From contig NZ_CP147250.1 of the NCBI RefSeq assembly GCF_017316305.2, positions 2,355,001 through 2,419,000 of the forward strand: a stretch of DNA of 64,000 bases, in the 5' to 3' direction. This document shows, one piece after another, positions 25,879 through 35,299 of the stretch. The stretch comes from Enterococcus sp. DIV1094 (GTDB taxonomy: Bacteria; Bacillota; Bacilli; Lactobacillales; Enterococcaceae). The notes below the pieces were generated by a model. That model made no database searches and had not been told where the DNA came from. It worked only from the letters and a program-made list of their open reading frames with translations. The translations under genes were made by a program, and so were the position numbers. How positions within the stretch are numbered: the stretch's first letter is position 1; the number at the start of each line of letters is the position of its first letter.

Positions 25879-26730
25879 TTAGAATTGTGCAGTATCTGGA
25901 TCTTTTGCTTTACCAACGACGCCATCTAATTGGTCGATCGTTTTCATTTCTTCTTCTGTCAGTTCAAAATCAAATAATTCAGTATTTTCTTTGATTCTGC
26001 TTGGTGTAACAGATTTAGGTAATGGCAAGAAGCCATGTTGTAATGACCAACGCAGTGCTACTTGGGCAATGCTCTTGTTGTGAGTTTCAGCGATTTCTTT
26101 CATTTCTGGAACATCGAAGATTTTACCCGTTCCAAGAGGGCTGTAAGCTTCAAGAACGATGTCATGTTTTTGCGCATACTCAACAACAGGTGGTTGTAAT
26201 TCACCAGGTGCAAGAAAGACTTGATTGACCATCGGCATGATTTTTGCTGTTTTAGCTAATTCATCCATGTGATGAGGTAAGAAGTTGCTGACACCGATTG
26301 CTTTGATTTTACCGGCTTCATATAATTCCTCAAACGCACGCCATGTTTCGGCATTAGCTTCTTGCCAATTCTCACGGAATGAGACTGGATTAGGCCAATG
26401 GATCAAGAATAGATCCACGTAGTCTGTTTGTAATTTTGTTAAAGAGTCTTCAAATGAGGACATCACTAAATCATAGCTGTGGTTTGAATTCCAAAGCTTA
26501 GTTGTCAAGAAAATCTCTTCGCGGGGAATGCCACTTTCTTTGATAGCTTGTCCAACACTTTCTTCATTTTTGTAACCTTGAGCGGTATCAATGTGACGAT
26601 AACCCGCAGCTAAAGCTTCTTTTACTGAGGAAACAGCAACGTCTCCATCAGGGGTTTGCCAAGTACCGAAACCGACAACAGGGATTTCATAGCCGTTTGA
26701 TAAACGATAAGTAGATGTTAATGAATTCAT
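25879..26730 (-). CDS. Aldo/keto reductase (2,5-diketo-D-gluconate reductase-like)
   Basis: NADPH-dependent carbonyl reductase with a (beta/alpha)8 barrel, 283 residues. Signature 1 is GYRHIDTAQGYKNEESVGQA with the catalytic Asp and Tyr; catalytic Lys is in TTKLWNSNH; catalytic His is in VDLFLIHWP; the cofactor region has LPKSVTPSRIKENTE. The ATG at 26730 follows AAAGGAG on the minus strand. Substrate is unknown; such enzymes in lactic acid bacteria reduce small aldehydes such as methylglyoxal (family knowledge). Confidence 0.92.
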   Translation of the reverse strand: MNSLTSTYRLSNGYEIPVVGFGTWQTPDGDVAVSSVKEALAAGYRHIDTAQGYKNEESVGQAIKESGIPREEIFLTTKLWNSNHSYDLVMSSFEDSLTKLQTDYVDLFLIHWPNPVSFRENWQEANAETWRAFEELYEAGKIKAIGVSNFLPHHMDELAKTAKIMPMVNQVFLAPGELQPPVVEYAQKHDIVLEAYSPLGTGKIFDVPEMKEIAETHNKSIAQVALRWSLQHGFLPLPKSVTPSRIKENTELFDFELTEEEMKTIDQLDGVVGKAKDPDTAQF

Positions 26731-26889
26731 ACTTTCAGCTCCTTTGATTTTAGTACACTTTAAGTGTAGCTTATTTTCAAAAAAAAGAAATGTATTTTGT
26801 TTGTTATATAATTTTTTTTTGCTCGAGCTATTTTGTCTCTGGCATTTTTGGTTGAATTTCCGTAAACTAGAGCAGAAAGGAATGAAACG

Positions 26890-27894
26890 ATGGATATCTA
26901 TTTAAAAAAAGCAATTTTGCATATTATTGATCGAGAAACAGGTTCCCCTGTATTTTCACAACAAGAATTGGATCTTACGAAAGAGTTTGTCCGTGATTTC
27001 CTACAAAAGAAAATCCAAAAAATCTCTTCTGCACAAACGAAAACAGGGCAACTAACGGAAGAAAGTCCTTTTTCACAAAACTTGAAACAGTGCCAAGAAA
27101 ATTTTATTGAAGAAAGCGAACGCTTGGTGCAGCGGTGGTTTGACATTTATGCGGAAAGTGAAGAAGCCCCTAGTGCGGATGTCTTCGTTGTTTTGTATGA
27201 AGTGGATACAGTGATGTATTTAGCTTTATTGAAAGTCAATTATCGGGATGCGTATACTCATTTTGTAGAAGCAGATGAAGCAGGCATAGACAATCGTTTG
27301 ATTTTGAATCGAGCGATTCTTGGGTCGAAATCGCAGAAAGCAGACGAAGCATTGGCAGTCAATTTATCCGATTTGACTTATGAATTGATTGAAAAGCGCT
27401 ATGAATTTTCTGGTAAAAAAGAATGGTACTTCTCTGGTAAAGTGATCGAGAGCGTGCCAGCGCCTTCTTTAGAAGATAATGTCAAAGTGATCAAAAAAGT
27501 CGCAAAGCAACTTGGCAAAAAATTTGAAGCGGAAGAGTTCGATATCATGGCTGACTTAAAAGAGGCGGTGTATGATACGATCGAAGAAAAAGGGCGACTG
27601 GATCATGAACTGATTGCAGAAAAAGTCTTCAAAGAAAATATCACCGCTAAGTTGGCATTCCAAGAAGAAGTCCAAGAGCAAGGATTTATCCCAGAAGCAC
27701 CACCAGTCAGAGAAGTGCAAGAAATTTCAGAGAAAAAATTTGGTAAACAAAAATTCCGTTTATCTAACGGCATTGAATTGATCGTGCCAGTCGATGTTTA
27801 TCGTAATCCGGATCTGATTGAATTTGTCAATAATCCTGACGGCACGATCTCAGTGATGATCAAAAACGTTGATGAAGTACTGAATCGTTTATAA
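26890..27894 (+). CDS. Nucleoid-associated protein, NdpA/YejK-like (37-kDa family)
   Basis: Cytoplasmic protein of 334 residues that aligns by eye with the 37-kDa nucleoid-associated family: N-terminal KKAILHIIDRETGSP, the LTKEFVRDFLQKKI helix, FVVLYEVDTVMYLALLKVN, then a C-terminal half ending FRLSNGIELIVPVDVYRNP. DNA binding is known for the E. coli member; the role in Firmicutes is unclear. The ATG at 26890 follows AAAGGAA. It is monocistronic with a strong terminator. Confidence 0.75.
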   Translation: MDIYLKKAILHIIDRETGSPVFSQQELDLTKEFVRDFLQKKIQKISSAQTKTGQLTEESPFSQNLKQCQENFIEESERLVQRWFDIYAESEEAPSADVFVVLYEVDTVMYLALLKVNYRDAYTHFVEADEAGIDNRLILNRAILGSKSQKADEALAVNLSDLTYELIEKRYEFSGKKEWYFSGKVIESVPAPSLEDNVKVIKKVAKQLGKKFEAEEFDIMADLKEAVYDTIEEKGRLDHELIAEKVFKENITAKLAFQEEVQEQGFIPEAPPVREVQEISEKKFGKQKFRLSNGIELIVPVDVYRNPDLIEFVNNPDGTISVMIKNVDEVLNRL

Positions 27895-27931
27895 AGCTAG
27901 CTAGCAGTCCAGAACAAAGTGTCTAGATGCA

Positions 27932-27986
27932 AGAAAAAGCCACCACCCACGAAATCTTCAGAATTTTGTGGGTGGTGGCTTTTTTG
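27932..27986. terminator. Bidirectional terminator
   Basis: AAAAAGCCACCACCCAC and AAAT pair with their complements across a short loop, with a T-run after and an A-run before. It separates the ndpA-like gene from the convergent yxeA-like pseudogene. Confidence 0.88.
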
Positions 27987-28038
27987 TAAGTGAGCGATTG
28001 CTAGATCATCATTTTTTGTTTTAATGGAGAGTTGTCGA

Positions 28039-28399
28039 TCATTGATCTAATTGATCTAAGGCTTTCTCAGGGACGTCAGGCGCTTTTACTTCTTCCCAAC
28101 TGATCACGCCTTTACGTGGATTGACGAGTAGTTTTAAATAGGCATCCATCTTCAAAGGTCGTTCTCGTGCTTCTCGTAAAGTGATTGCTTTTTCTTCCCC
28201 TTGTGCGTTATATGCATTTTGATCATAGACATATACTGATATGTCCATGCCATCATCCGCTGAATCGACTTCTTTTTCTCCGTTTGTTGTGATTTTTGTA
28301 TAATAGGTTTCGCCACCCATAAAAATAATCATAGGCGATAAAGCTTCCTCCTAAGAAAATTCCTAGTACAACGAATACCCCGATTAGTTTTTTCATCAT
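28039..28399 (-). pseudogene. YxeA-family (DUF1093) protein gene with frameshift
   Basis: The minus strand from ATG 28399 (after AGGTGG) reads MMKKLIGVFVVLGIFLGGS, a typical secretion/anchor segment, then IAYDYFYG. The rest of the family domain (GGETYYTKITTNG onward, to a stop at 28039) is in the next frame. The switch lies in TATTTTTATGGGTGG near 28312-28325, where one extra T or G is enough to explain it. Read in one frame, the signal peptide would be followed by a short wrong tail; the downstream frame alone has a start (28332) without signal or ribosome-binding site. Real mutation or homopolymer sequencing error cannot be told apart here. Confidence 0.75.
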
Positions 28400-28896
28400 T
28401 TTTTCCACCTCAGATACTAGTTATCAGTTTACTTGGTTGCTCTCTTAATTATGAAGCATCTGACAAATGGGTCAAGTCAAATCATGAATTTTTAAGTGTT
28501 TCTTGGCTTCTTCTTCCTGTACTGGAAGAATAGGTGACAAGTTAGCAACCAGCTAGCTAATTGATGTTCAATCTCTTTAGAGTCGTGTTTTGTGAAAAGT
28601 AACGGCTTTTATAGACGAATGATAACACAGAATAAAAGAAAAGGACAATAAGCATTGTTTGCTTTTTTAACACTTATTTTTGGGGTCTGAATCCTTGGAT
28701 CACTTTAGTGTTTTCAGGTCTTTGATTGCTCGAGACAACTTGGTTGACTTTGACCAAGTTTGACGTATAATAGTTTTTGTTCATAACTTACAAAAAGTAA
28801 GCTCGACTGGCTTTCGAGTTCGATCGGAAAAAGGTTGTGATGGACGATGAGCTGAAATCATTCAGTGCATAAGACTATTTAGGAGGTTTGTTAATT
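28400..28896. promoter_or_regulatory. Upstream region of tuf
   Basis: A promoter for tuf is visible: TTGACT at 28744-28749 and TATAAT at 28766-28771, 16-base spacer, giving a leader of about 120 bases with a small hairpin CTCGA/TCGAG near 28801-28818. Further left, TGGTTGCT (about 28435) and AGCAACCA (about 28546) form a distant inverted repeat enclosing TTCTTCC/GGAAGAA, and a weak terminator AAGCA/TTGCTTTTTT lies near 28650-28670. No gene is evident. Confidence 0.5.
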
Positions 28897-30084
28897 ATGG
28901 CAAAAGAACATTTTGATAGAAGTAAAGCACATGTAAACATCGGGACCATTGGCCACGTCGACCATGGGAAAACCACATTAACTGCTGCAATCACGACAGT
29001 ATTAGGGAAAAAAGGCTTAGCAAATCCTCAAGATTATGCAAGCATTGATGCAGCTCCGGAAGAACGTGAACGTGGGATCACGATCAATACGGCACACGTT
29101 GAATATGAAACGGATAAACGTCACTATGCGCATATCGATGCACCAGGACATGCGGATTATGTGAAGAACATGATCACAGGTGCCGCTCAAATGGACGGTG
29201 CGATCTTAGTCGTTTCTGCGACAGACGGACCAATGCCACAAACACGTGAGCATATCCTTTTGTCTCGTCAAGTCGGTGTGAAATATTTGATTGTTTTCTT
29301 AAATAAAGTTGATTTGGTCGATGATGAAGAATTGATCGATCTTGTAGAAATGGAAGTCCGTGAACTATTGAGTGAATATGGTTTCCCTGGTGATGATACA
29401 CCTGTTATCAAAGGCTCTGCATTGAAAGCATTGCAAGGTGATCCAGACGCAGAAGCAGCAATCAATGAGTTGATGGATACAGTCGATGAATATATCCCAA
29501 CGCCAGAACGTGATACAGATAAACCATTGCTTTTACCAGTGGAAGATGTCTTTTCAATCACTGGCCGAGGCACCGTCGCATCTGGTCGAATCGACCGTGG
29601 AGCTGTTCGTGTGGGGGATGAAGTTGAAATCATCGGAATCAAACCTGAAACACAAAAAGCGGTGGTGACAGGAGTAGAAATGTTCCGTAAAACATTGGAT
29701 TACGGTGAAGCAGGAGACAACGTAGGAATCTTATTACGTGGTATCCAAAGAGAAGATATTGAACGTGGACAAGTTATCGCAAAACCAGGTTCAATCACAC
29801 CACATACAAAATTCAAAGCGGAAGTATATGTATTGACGAAAGAAGAAGGCGGACGTCATACACCGTTCTTCAATAACTACCGTCCACAATTTTATTTCCG
29901 TACAACAGACGTAACAGGTACTATTTTGTTACCAGAAGGAACAGAAATGGTTATGCCTGGAGACAATGTGACGATCGATGTTGAGTTGATCCATCCTGTG
30001 GCAATTGAACAAGGAACCACTTTCTCCATTCGTGAAGGTGGACGTACGGTCGGTTCAGGAATGGTAACAGAAATCGAAGCGTAA
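28897..30084 (+). CDS. tuf: Elongation factor Tu, second (streptococcal/lactococcal-type) copy
   Basis: Delivers aminoacyl-tRNA to the ribosome; 395 residues. GTP-binding motifs: G1 [10 protein letters not shown]2 [10 protein letters not shown]3 DAPGHADY, G4 NKVD, G5 SALK. All three domains are complete. Residues such as [39 protein letters not shown], and [14 protein letters not shown] recall Streptococcus and Lactococcus EF-Tu and differ from my memory of the main enterococcal TufA ([21 protein letters not shown]). The gene stands alone with its own promoter; no rpsL, rpsG or fusA is adjacent. The E. faecium group is known to carry such an acquired tufB. AGGAGG at 28881-28886 serves ATG 28897. 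Confidence 0.93.
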   Translation: MAKEHFDRSKAHVNIGTIGHVDHGKTTLTAAITTVLGKKGLANPQDYASIDAAPEERERGITINTAHVEYETDKRHYAHIDAPGHADYVKNMITGAAQMDGAILVVSATDGPMPQTREHILLSRQVGVKYLIVFLNKVDLVDDEELIDLVEMEVRELLSEYGFPGDDTPVIKGSALKALQGDPDAEAAINELMDTVDEYIPTPERDTDKPLLLPVEDVFSITGRGTVASGRIDRGAVRVGDEVEIIGIKPETQKAVVTGVEMFRKTLDYGEAGDNVGILLRGIQREDIERGQVIAKPGSITPHTKFKAEVYVLTKEEGGRHTPFFNNYRPQFYFRTTDVTGTILLPEGTEMVMPGDNVTIDVELIHPVAIEQGTTFSIREGGRTVGSGMVTEIEA

Positions 30085-30116
30085 GTCGTTTTCATAAAAG
30101 CAACAATTAAAAAACT

Positions 30117-30146
30117 TGGACATAGTATTTGCTCGAATAGTATGTC
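30117..30146 (+). terminator. Hairpin after tuf
   Basis: GGACATA pairs with TATGTCC across a 14-base loop. There is no T tail; the following palindromic repeat at 30151 may be the effective terminator. Confidence 0.4.
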
Positions 30147-30150
30147 CGGG

Positions 30151-30237
30151 GGTTGTAACAGAAGTGTTCAGCTCCAATCAATAAGCGAGAGACCTCTAAA
30201 ATTTTCGGATTTTTGGGGTTTCCCGCTTTATTTTTTT
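30151..30237 (+). repeat. Dispersed palindromic repeat, copy A
   Basis: GTAACAGAAGTGTTCAGCTC followed by AATAAGCGA, then an imperfect long hairpin (AAGCG/CGCTT at 30183-30228) and a T-run. The first 34 bases agree at about 27 positions with copy B at 54031. The hairpin with its T-run could also terminate tuf transcription. Confidence 0.55.
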
Positions 30238-30370
30238 AAAAGCACAAAACGACTCGTATCAGAGCTGTTGCTTTCCATCGATTTTTCTTGTTTTTACGAT
30301 GTCTATAAATTTGTTATAATAGATTTATCTGTGTTTCTAAAAAATATGACAAAAAGTGAGGGGGAATTCA

Positions 30371-30970
30371 ATGATTTTAGAAAATAAATTAGGCTTGACC
30401 AGTCAAGTTGAGTTAGCAAAAGCTGAAGAAAAAATCAGTAAGCAAAAAAATTATATGATTCTGGAAGAATAGATGAAGTAGCGATTGGAACATTCAAAGG
30501 GCTATGCGAAATCCATGACTATTTATTTTCTGAAATCTATGATTTTGCTGGGGAAATTCGCTCAGTAAATATTGCCAAGGGAAATTTTCGATTTGCGCCG
30601 GTTATGTATTTGGAACATGCTTTAAGACATATCGATGAAATGCCCCAATCTACTTTTTGAAGAAATCATCAAAAAATATGTAGAGATGAACATTGCTCAT
30701 CCTTTTCGTGAAGGGAACGGTAGAAGTACGAGAATTTGGTTAGCTATCATTTTGAAATCTGAGATACAGAAAGTGGTTGACTGGAATTTGATTGATAAGT
30801 CTGATTATTTATCTGCAATGGAACGTAGTCCGATCAATGACTTAGAAATCAGCTATTTGATCTCTAACGCGTTGACGGATAAAATTTCCGATCGTGAACT
30901 TTATATGAAAGGCATCGATGTGAGTTATTTTTATGAAGGTTATTCTGAATATACCATTGATGAGCTTTGA
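30371..30970 (+). pseudogene. Fic-domain protein gene with two frameshifts
   Basis: ATG 30371 follows GAGGGGG and reads MILENKLGLTSQVELAKAEE. After AAAATCAGTAAGC an A-run shifts the frame: the original frame hits TAG at 30470, while the continuing frame reads KLYDSGRIDEVAIGTFKGLC and IYDFAGEIRSVNIAKGNFRF. A second shift near 30640-30656 (CCCC or TTTTT) moves to the frame with FEEIIKKYVEMNIAHPFREGNGRSTR, which holds the intact Fic motif HPFREGNGR. Joined, it would be about 199 residues. Fic enzymes usually AMPylate targets. No antitoxin gene is adjacent. Both shifts are at homopolymers, so sequencing error must be excluded. Confidence 0.8.
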
Positions 30971-31001
30971 TTGAAGATGAAACAAAATAATTTTTATGAA
31001 T

Positions 31002-31046
31002 AAAAAGATGCCTGATTTTGCTTTAAAACGACAAAATCAGACATCC
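31002..31046. terminator. Bidirectional terminator
   Basis: GATGCCTGATTTTG pairs with CAAAATCAGACATC with one mismatch; A-run before and T-run after. It separates the fic pseudogene from convergent mprF. Confidence 0.85.
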
Positions 31047-31050
31047 TTTT

Positions 31051-33636
31051 TTATTTACGAAACCATTTTTTTACGCCATTCAATGGCTTTGATTTTTGAT
31101 CAACAGGTGCATTATCAATGATCAATAAGGTGATCATCACATAAGCGATCCAGCTATCTCTTGAATAAAGTGTATAGCGAGATTTCCAGTTGGTCGCATA
31201 CTTGTCTTTATATTCTCTCAATCCTTGGAATGAATAAAAGTGAGAACCAAATTCATAAACCAAATAAGCGATTCGTTCTTGGATGAAACTTTTTCTTGAA
31301 GTTCCAACATTAGAAAGAGGTGCCATCCCTAAATTGAACCATTGGATATTTTCTTCTTTCATATATTCAAAGAGATGGATGAACAAATAGTCCATGCTGC
31401 CAGAAGGGGCAGTATCTGGATCGTAGCGCATCAAATCAATGGTTCCTACTTTATCATTCGTATAAGTCGGCATGATCGAAGCAAAAGCGACTAGTTCATC
31501 TTGTTCGTTTTTAACGACCGCAATCGGTGCGCGTTGTAGATAGTCTTCTGAAAAGAATCCTAGTGAAAAGCCTTTTTCTTTACGACTACCTAACCAACGG
31601 TCGGAGATTCTTTTTAGCTCAGCCATTTGTTGGGAAGAAAATGGGGGTTGTAATACTTCAAACGTAAAGCCTTCTCGTTCGATACGATTTAGGATCGCGC
31701 GAGTTCCTTTCATTTTTTTCCCAGAAGTCGTAAAGTCCGCTAACGATACATGTCCTTCTTCGCCCATTTTGATAAAGTCATAGCCAAATTCATGGAGGAT
31801 CATGACTAGTTCTTGACTCGTTTCATAAAAGACTGGTAAATAACATAAGCGATCTGTTTCTGCAATAAACGCTTCAATTGCTTCAGGGAAATCTTCTTTT
31901 TTACCTGAAGGGTCGCCCATCACTACGCATTTATTGTTATAACTAGCAAATTGCAATAAAACTGTGGCTTCGCCATTTTTTTCATAAGTAAACATTCGTT
32001 TATCTTTTAAGAAAATCAATTGACTATCCGAATTACCGCCGTAAGTTTCTAAAATAGTTCGTGCAACCTCTTCATCTAATTCCTGTCCGACCTGCGCTTT
32101 TTTCCCTTGGAGATAGTGGACGAACAAAATCAGGATAAAGGTAACTGCTAAGATTGCTAGGAAACCTGACAACCAGATTTTTTCTGATGGGAACAGAAAA
32201 AATGAAATAAATCGATGATTGCGATGAGGGAAAGTCGGCATATTATACACACCGATCACGATATATAAAACGGTCAAGGCACCGACGATCAATCCATCGA
32301 TCGTCAGCCATTCCCATGAGTAGATGAATTGATCTCTAAATAATTCATTGCGTGAAGCAATCACGATCCCTAACAGCAACAGTAGGAATATGATCCCAGT
32401 CGTGCTTAGATCATTCAATCCAACATAGACCAATGAAATAAGGATCAGCAAAATGGTTGGCCAATACACCCGTTTGACTCTGGCAGCGATCCCTCGTCCC
32501 ATGATGACAAACAAGAAACCTAGCAAAATGCTTGGGAACTGTACGATAAAATGCAACTTTATTGGATTGAGATGATGCAACCAACGAAACTCAGCAAATG
32601 CTTGCGGGATCGTTGCCGAAAGAACCAACATGATGCCAGAAAAGTACATCAAGACGACAAGGATCTTTCGAGCAATCTGTGTCGCCAATTGTTTTGGAAT
32701 ACCAGAGTAACGTTGATCGATCGAAACACCGACATTTTTGAAGAAGAAAATCAATCCAATGAAAAATGGAATAAAGTAGTAGAAGATCCGGTAAAGCAAG
32801 ATCCAGATCACGACGGTTTCTTTTGGAATGCCTAAAGCCGATAAACCAAAGATCATCATTACATCGAAACTACCGATTTCTCCTGGGATCATAGAGATGA
32901 TCCCAATAACGGAAGCGGCGATGAATAAAGGAATCGTCTGCCATAAATCGATGGGGATCTCCATCAAATAACCAACGGCAAGAAATGACCCTAAGACACC
33001 CGTCCATTCAAGTAAGGACACAAGTAACAATTGATTTTGGATTTTGAATGAAAGGCCGCCAACGTAGCCTTCTTTTTTGAGCGTCGTAAAAAGAAACACG
33101 ACTGGGAAGTACAATCCGCCGGCAATCAACCAGATCCAATATTGTTTTAGAAATGGCGCGACAGGTGTGAAAAAGACCATGAAAAAAGAAACTAAACTAT
33201 AAAGGGATAAACCAGCCATCAAAAACAAAAATACTTTAGATAAAGCTTGCATGACTTTTTTACTGTCTTTTCTTTGACCATATAATTCGGAACGTAACCC
33301 GATGCTGACGAAGCCGCCAAATCCCGCAATGTTATTGATCGTGTTGATCATCCAGCTTGTTTCAAATAAGTATAATGGCTTTTGCTTTTGATCGAGTAAC
33401 TTGTTGAAAATCAAATCATAACCAATCATGGGAAGTATCGAAATCAACCCAATCAAAAACATCACGCCGATTTTCCAAAGAGGGATCGTAGAAAAAGTTT
33501 GAGCTAACTGGTCAGCAGATAACAATGTGCTGATCGTCATCAATTCGCGAATAATAATAACTAATACGGAAATCAAAAAAATCGTTTTGATAAGTCTCAA
33601 GTGGCTTTTGAACCACTCGATGATTTGCTTGAACAA
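31051..33636 (-). CDS. mprF: Phosphatidylglycerol lysyltransferase/flippase MprF
   Basis: Membrane protein of 861 residues that aminoacylates phosphatidylglycerol with lysine (and in enterococci other residues) and flips it outward, lowering the surface negative charge and sensitivity to cationic peptides. About the first 500 residues form 12-14 membrane segments (flippase region, beginning LIKTIFLISVLVIIIREL); the C-terminal third is the GNAT-like synthase (YGGNSDSQLIFLKDKRMF, VVMGDPSGKKEDF, SMDYLFIHLFEYMKE, FNLGMAPLSNVG). The start is TTG at 33636 with AGGTGA upstream on the minus strand. Adjacent genes also concern the envelope. Confidence 0.93.
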   Translation of the reverse strand: MFKQIIEWFKSHLRLIKTIFLISVLVIIIRELMTISTLLSADQLAQTFSTIPLWKIGVMFLIGLISILPMIGYDLIFNKLLDQKQKPLYLFETSWMINTINNIAGFGGFVSIGLRSELYGQRKDSKKVMQALSKVFLFLMAGLSLYSLVSFFMVFFTPVAPFLKQYWIWLIAGGLYFPVVFLFTTLKKEGYVGGLSFKIQNQLLLVSLLEWTGVLGSFLAVGYLMEIPIDLWQTIPLFIAASVIGIISMIPGEIGSFDVMMIFGLSALGIPKETVVIWILLYRIFYYFIPFFIGLIFFFKNVGVSIDQRYSGIPKQLATQIARKILVVLMYFSGIMLVLSATIPQAFAEFRWLHHLNPIKLHFIVQFPSILLGFLFVIMGRGIAARVKRVYWPTILLILISLVYVGLNDLSTTGIIFLLLLLGIVIASRNELFRDQFIYSWEWLTIDGLIVGALTVLYIVIGVYNMPTFPHRNHRFISFFLFPSEKIWLSGFLAILAVTFILILFVHYLQGKKAQVGQELDEEVARTILETYGGNSDSQLIFLKDKRMFTYEKNGEATVLLQFASYNNKCVVMGDPSGKKEDFPEAIEAFIAETDRLCYLPVFYETSQELVMILHEFGYDFIKMGEEGHVSLADFTTSGKKMKGTRAILNRIEREGFTFEVLQPPFSSQQMAELKRISDRWLGSRKEKGFSLGFFSEDYLQRAPIAVVKNEQDELVAFASIMPTYTNDKVGTIDLMRYDPDTAPSGSMDYLFIHLFEYMKEENIQWFNLGMAPLSNVGTSRKSFIQERIAYLVYEFGSHFYSFQGLREYKDKYATNWKSRYTLYSRDSWIAYVMITLLIIDNAPVDQKSKPLNGVKKWFRK

Positions 33637-33660
33637 AAAATCACCTACTGTTTTTCAAAT

Positions 33661-34377
33661 TTATTTTGTCAAGAAGTCTAAAACTTCCTGATTGAAGCGT
33701 TCTGGATCTTGACGTGCCAATTGGTGTCCTTGTCCTGAAACGAGGACAAATGAAGCGTTAGGCATCGTTTTCGCTAGATAAAGCGAGTGTTTCAGTTTGA
33801 TCACATCTTTTTTTCCGACAATGATCAGTGCGGGGCAAGCGATATTTTCTAAATCCTGTGTTGTGAGCCCAATATCATGAAGTAATAAATCAATGACTAA
33901 TAAATGCTGACGCAATTTAGGCTGGAACAACGAGCGCAGCCACACAAAGAAGTAGTGAAAAGCACTGAGTAGTCGAGAAGACCAAAGGACCCCATTCAAC
34001 AGTGTATTCCCGGAATTCAAAATCAAGCGGTGGACTCTATCGGGATAATTACTTGAAAAAACTAAGGCAAGATTGGCGCCATCGCTAAATCCTAAAATAT
34101 TTGCTTGGGCAATCTGTTCTACTAGCATCACTGTCAATAGATCATCTGCCATCAAACGAAAATTCAACGTTCCCGCTTGATTAGTTGAATGTCCATGGCC
34201 ACGACTATCTATGAGATAGATCGTAAAATATTGTTCTAGAACAGGGACTTGCTTTGAAAAAAAATCACCACTTCCGTCATTTCCATGAAGTAGAAACAGG
34301 GGAAAGCCATTTCCACTTTTCTCATAATAGATGTCAGTTCCATCTGGCATTTTTGCAAATTTCTTTTCTCTTTTCAC
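33661..34377 (-). CDS. Alpha/beta hydrolase
   Basis: Cytoplasmic hydrolase of 238 residues. Nucleophile elbow GFSDGANLAL (Ser in G-x-S-x-G-like GFSDG), oxyanion-hole region FLLHGNDGSG, LIDSRGHGHS, and C-terminal catalytic His in SGQGHQLARQDPERF; the acid is probably in IIVGKKDVI. The substrate is unknown. I prefer the GTG at 34377, which lies five bases after AGGTGA; the in-frame GTG at 34386 overlaps that site. Its stop is 24 bases from the mprF start on the same strand, so the two probably form an operon. Confidence 0.85.
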   Translation of the reverse strand: MKREKKFAKMPDGTDIYYEKSGNGFPLFLLHGNDGSGDFFSKQVPVLEQYFTIYLIDSRGHGHSTNQAGTLNFRLMADDLLTVMLVEQIAQANILGFSDGANLALVFSSNYPDRVHRLILNSGNTLLNGVLWSSRLLSAFHYFFVWLRSLFQPKLRQHLLVIDLLLHDIGLTTQDLENIACPALIIVGKKDVIKLKHSLYLAKTMPNASFVLVSGQGHQLARQDPERFNQEVLDFLTK

Positions 34378-34386
34378 ATTTATCAC

Positions 34387-34588
34387 CTACTATTTTGGAT
34401 TATAACGCTCTTTATCTAATTTTAGAAATCGAAACACTATAAAACGAACGATCATTTTCGTAAGATGAGAGTGGAAATAAAACATTCATTTTTTATTAAA
34501 TTAAATAAGAAAAAACAGATAAAAAATAGCCAAGAATGAAAAGAAATAGTAAGATAAAAAAAGATGTCAAATAGCTAGGTGGGTTTGG
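34387..34588. other. AT-rich divergent region
   Basis: Divergent spacer between the hydrolase-mprF unit and the lysozyme-like gene, very AT-rich. No clear palindromic operator was found. Confidence 0.3.
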
Positions 34589-35218
34589 ATGAAGAAAAAA
34601 AGAAAATCAATCTTCCGCATGATCGTAGGTCTATTTGTCTTCACGATTTTGGCAACGATTCTTTTTCTGTTAGGTAGAACGTATCAATCGATCAAGCGTG
34701 TCGAAAACTATCAGACAGAAATTTCGACAGCGCTAGAAAAGTATCAAATGCAAGAGCACGAGAATCTAGTGAAGGCAATCATACTGACTGAATCAAGAGG
34801 AAAGGGCATCGATTTGATGCAAAGTTCAGAGAGTGCCTATGGCCAAATGGGTGCGATCACGACACAAGCGGGAAGTATTGACCAAGGGGTGAAGTACCTC
34901 TCAGAGATGATAGCTGAGGCAGAAGCATTAGGTTGCGACCTTCCGACAGCGATCCAAGCGTACAATTTTGGCAAAGATTATATTGCTTATGTCAAAGAAA
35001 GAGGCGGAAAGAATACAGTCAGTCTAGCTGAAGAGTATTCAAGAGATGTGCTGAGTCCGCTTTTAGGAAATCATGATAAAAAAACCTATCGCTATTGGCG
35101 AATCCAGTCATTACTTTATAATGGCGGATATTTATACCATAATGGTGGTAATATGTTTTATGCAGATGTAGTCAAGATGAATCAAGAGTTGCTTGAATGG
35201 TACGAAAAAATCTTTTAG
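34589..35218 (+). CDS. Membrane-anchored lysozyme-like (CwlT/Pmp23-type) muramidase domain protein
   Basis: A 209-residue protein with a basic N-terminus, one membrane segment (about 13-31) and an extracellular lysozyme-like domain: ILTESRGKG with the putative catalytic Glu, SESAYGQMG, SIDQGVKYLSEMI, AIQAYNFGKDYIAYV, and a C-terminal tail (KTYRYWRIQSLLYNGGYLYHNGGNMFYADVV). It resembles the lysozyme-like family found in CwlT and streptococcal Pmp23. A role in peptidoglycan cleavage is inferred. ATG 34589 follows GGTGGG. Confidence 0.82.
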   Translation: MKKKRKSIFRMIVGLFVFTILATILFLLGRTYQSIKRVENYQTEISTALEKYQMQEHENLVKAIILTESRGKGIDLMQSSESAYGQMGAITTQAGSIDQGVKYLSEMIAEAEALGCDLPTAIQAYNFGKDYIAYVKERGGKNTVSLAEEYSRDVLSPLLGNHDKKTYRYWRIQSLLYNGGYLYHNGGNMFYADVVKMNQELLEWYEKIF

Positions 35219-35299
35219 GCTCTTTGATCGAACGGACTGCAAATGAAAGTATGACAAAAAGTGAAATACAATGAATAGAAAGAAGGAGTGCTTGGACGA

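Noticed and set aside
30142..30387. 81-codon plus-strand frame after tuf
   Set aside because: It runs through the palindromic repeat, the probable fic promoter region and the fic start; no ribosome-binding site.
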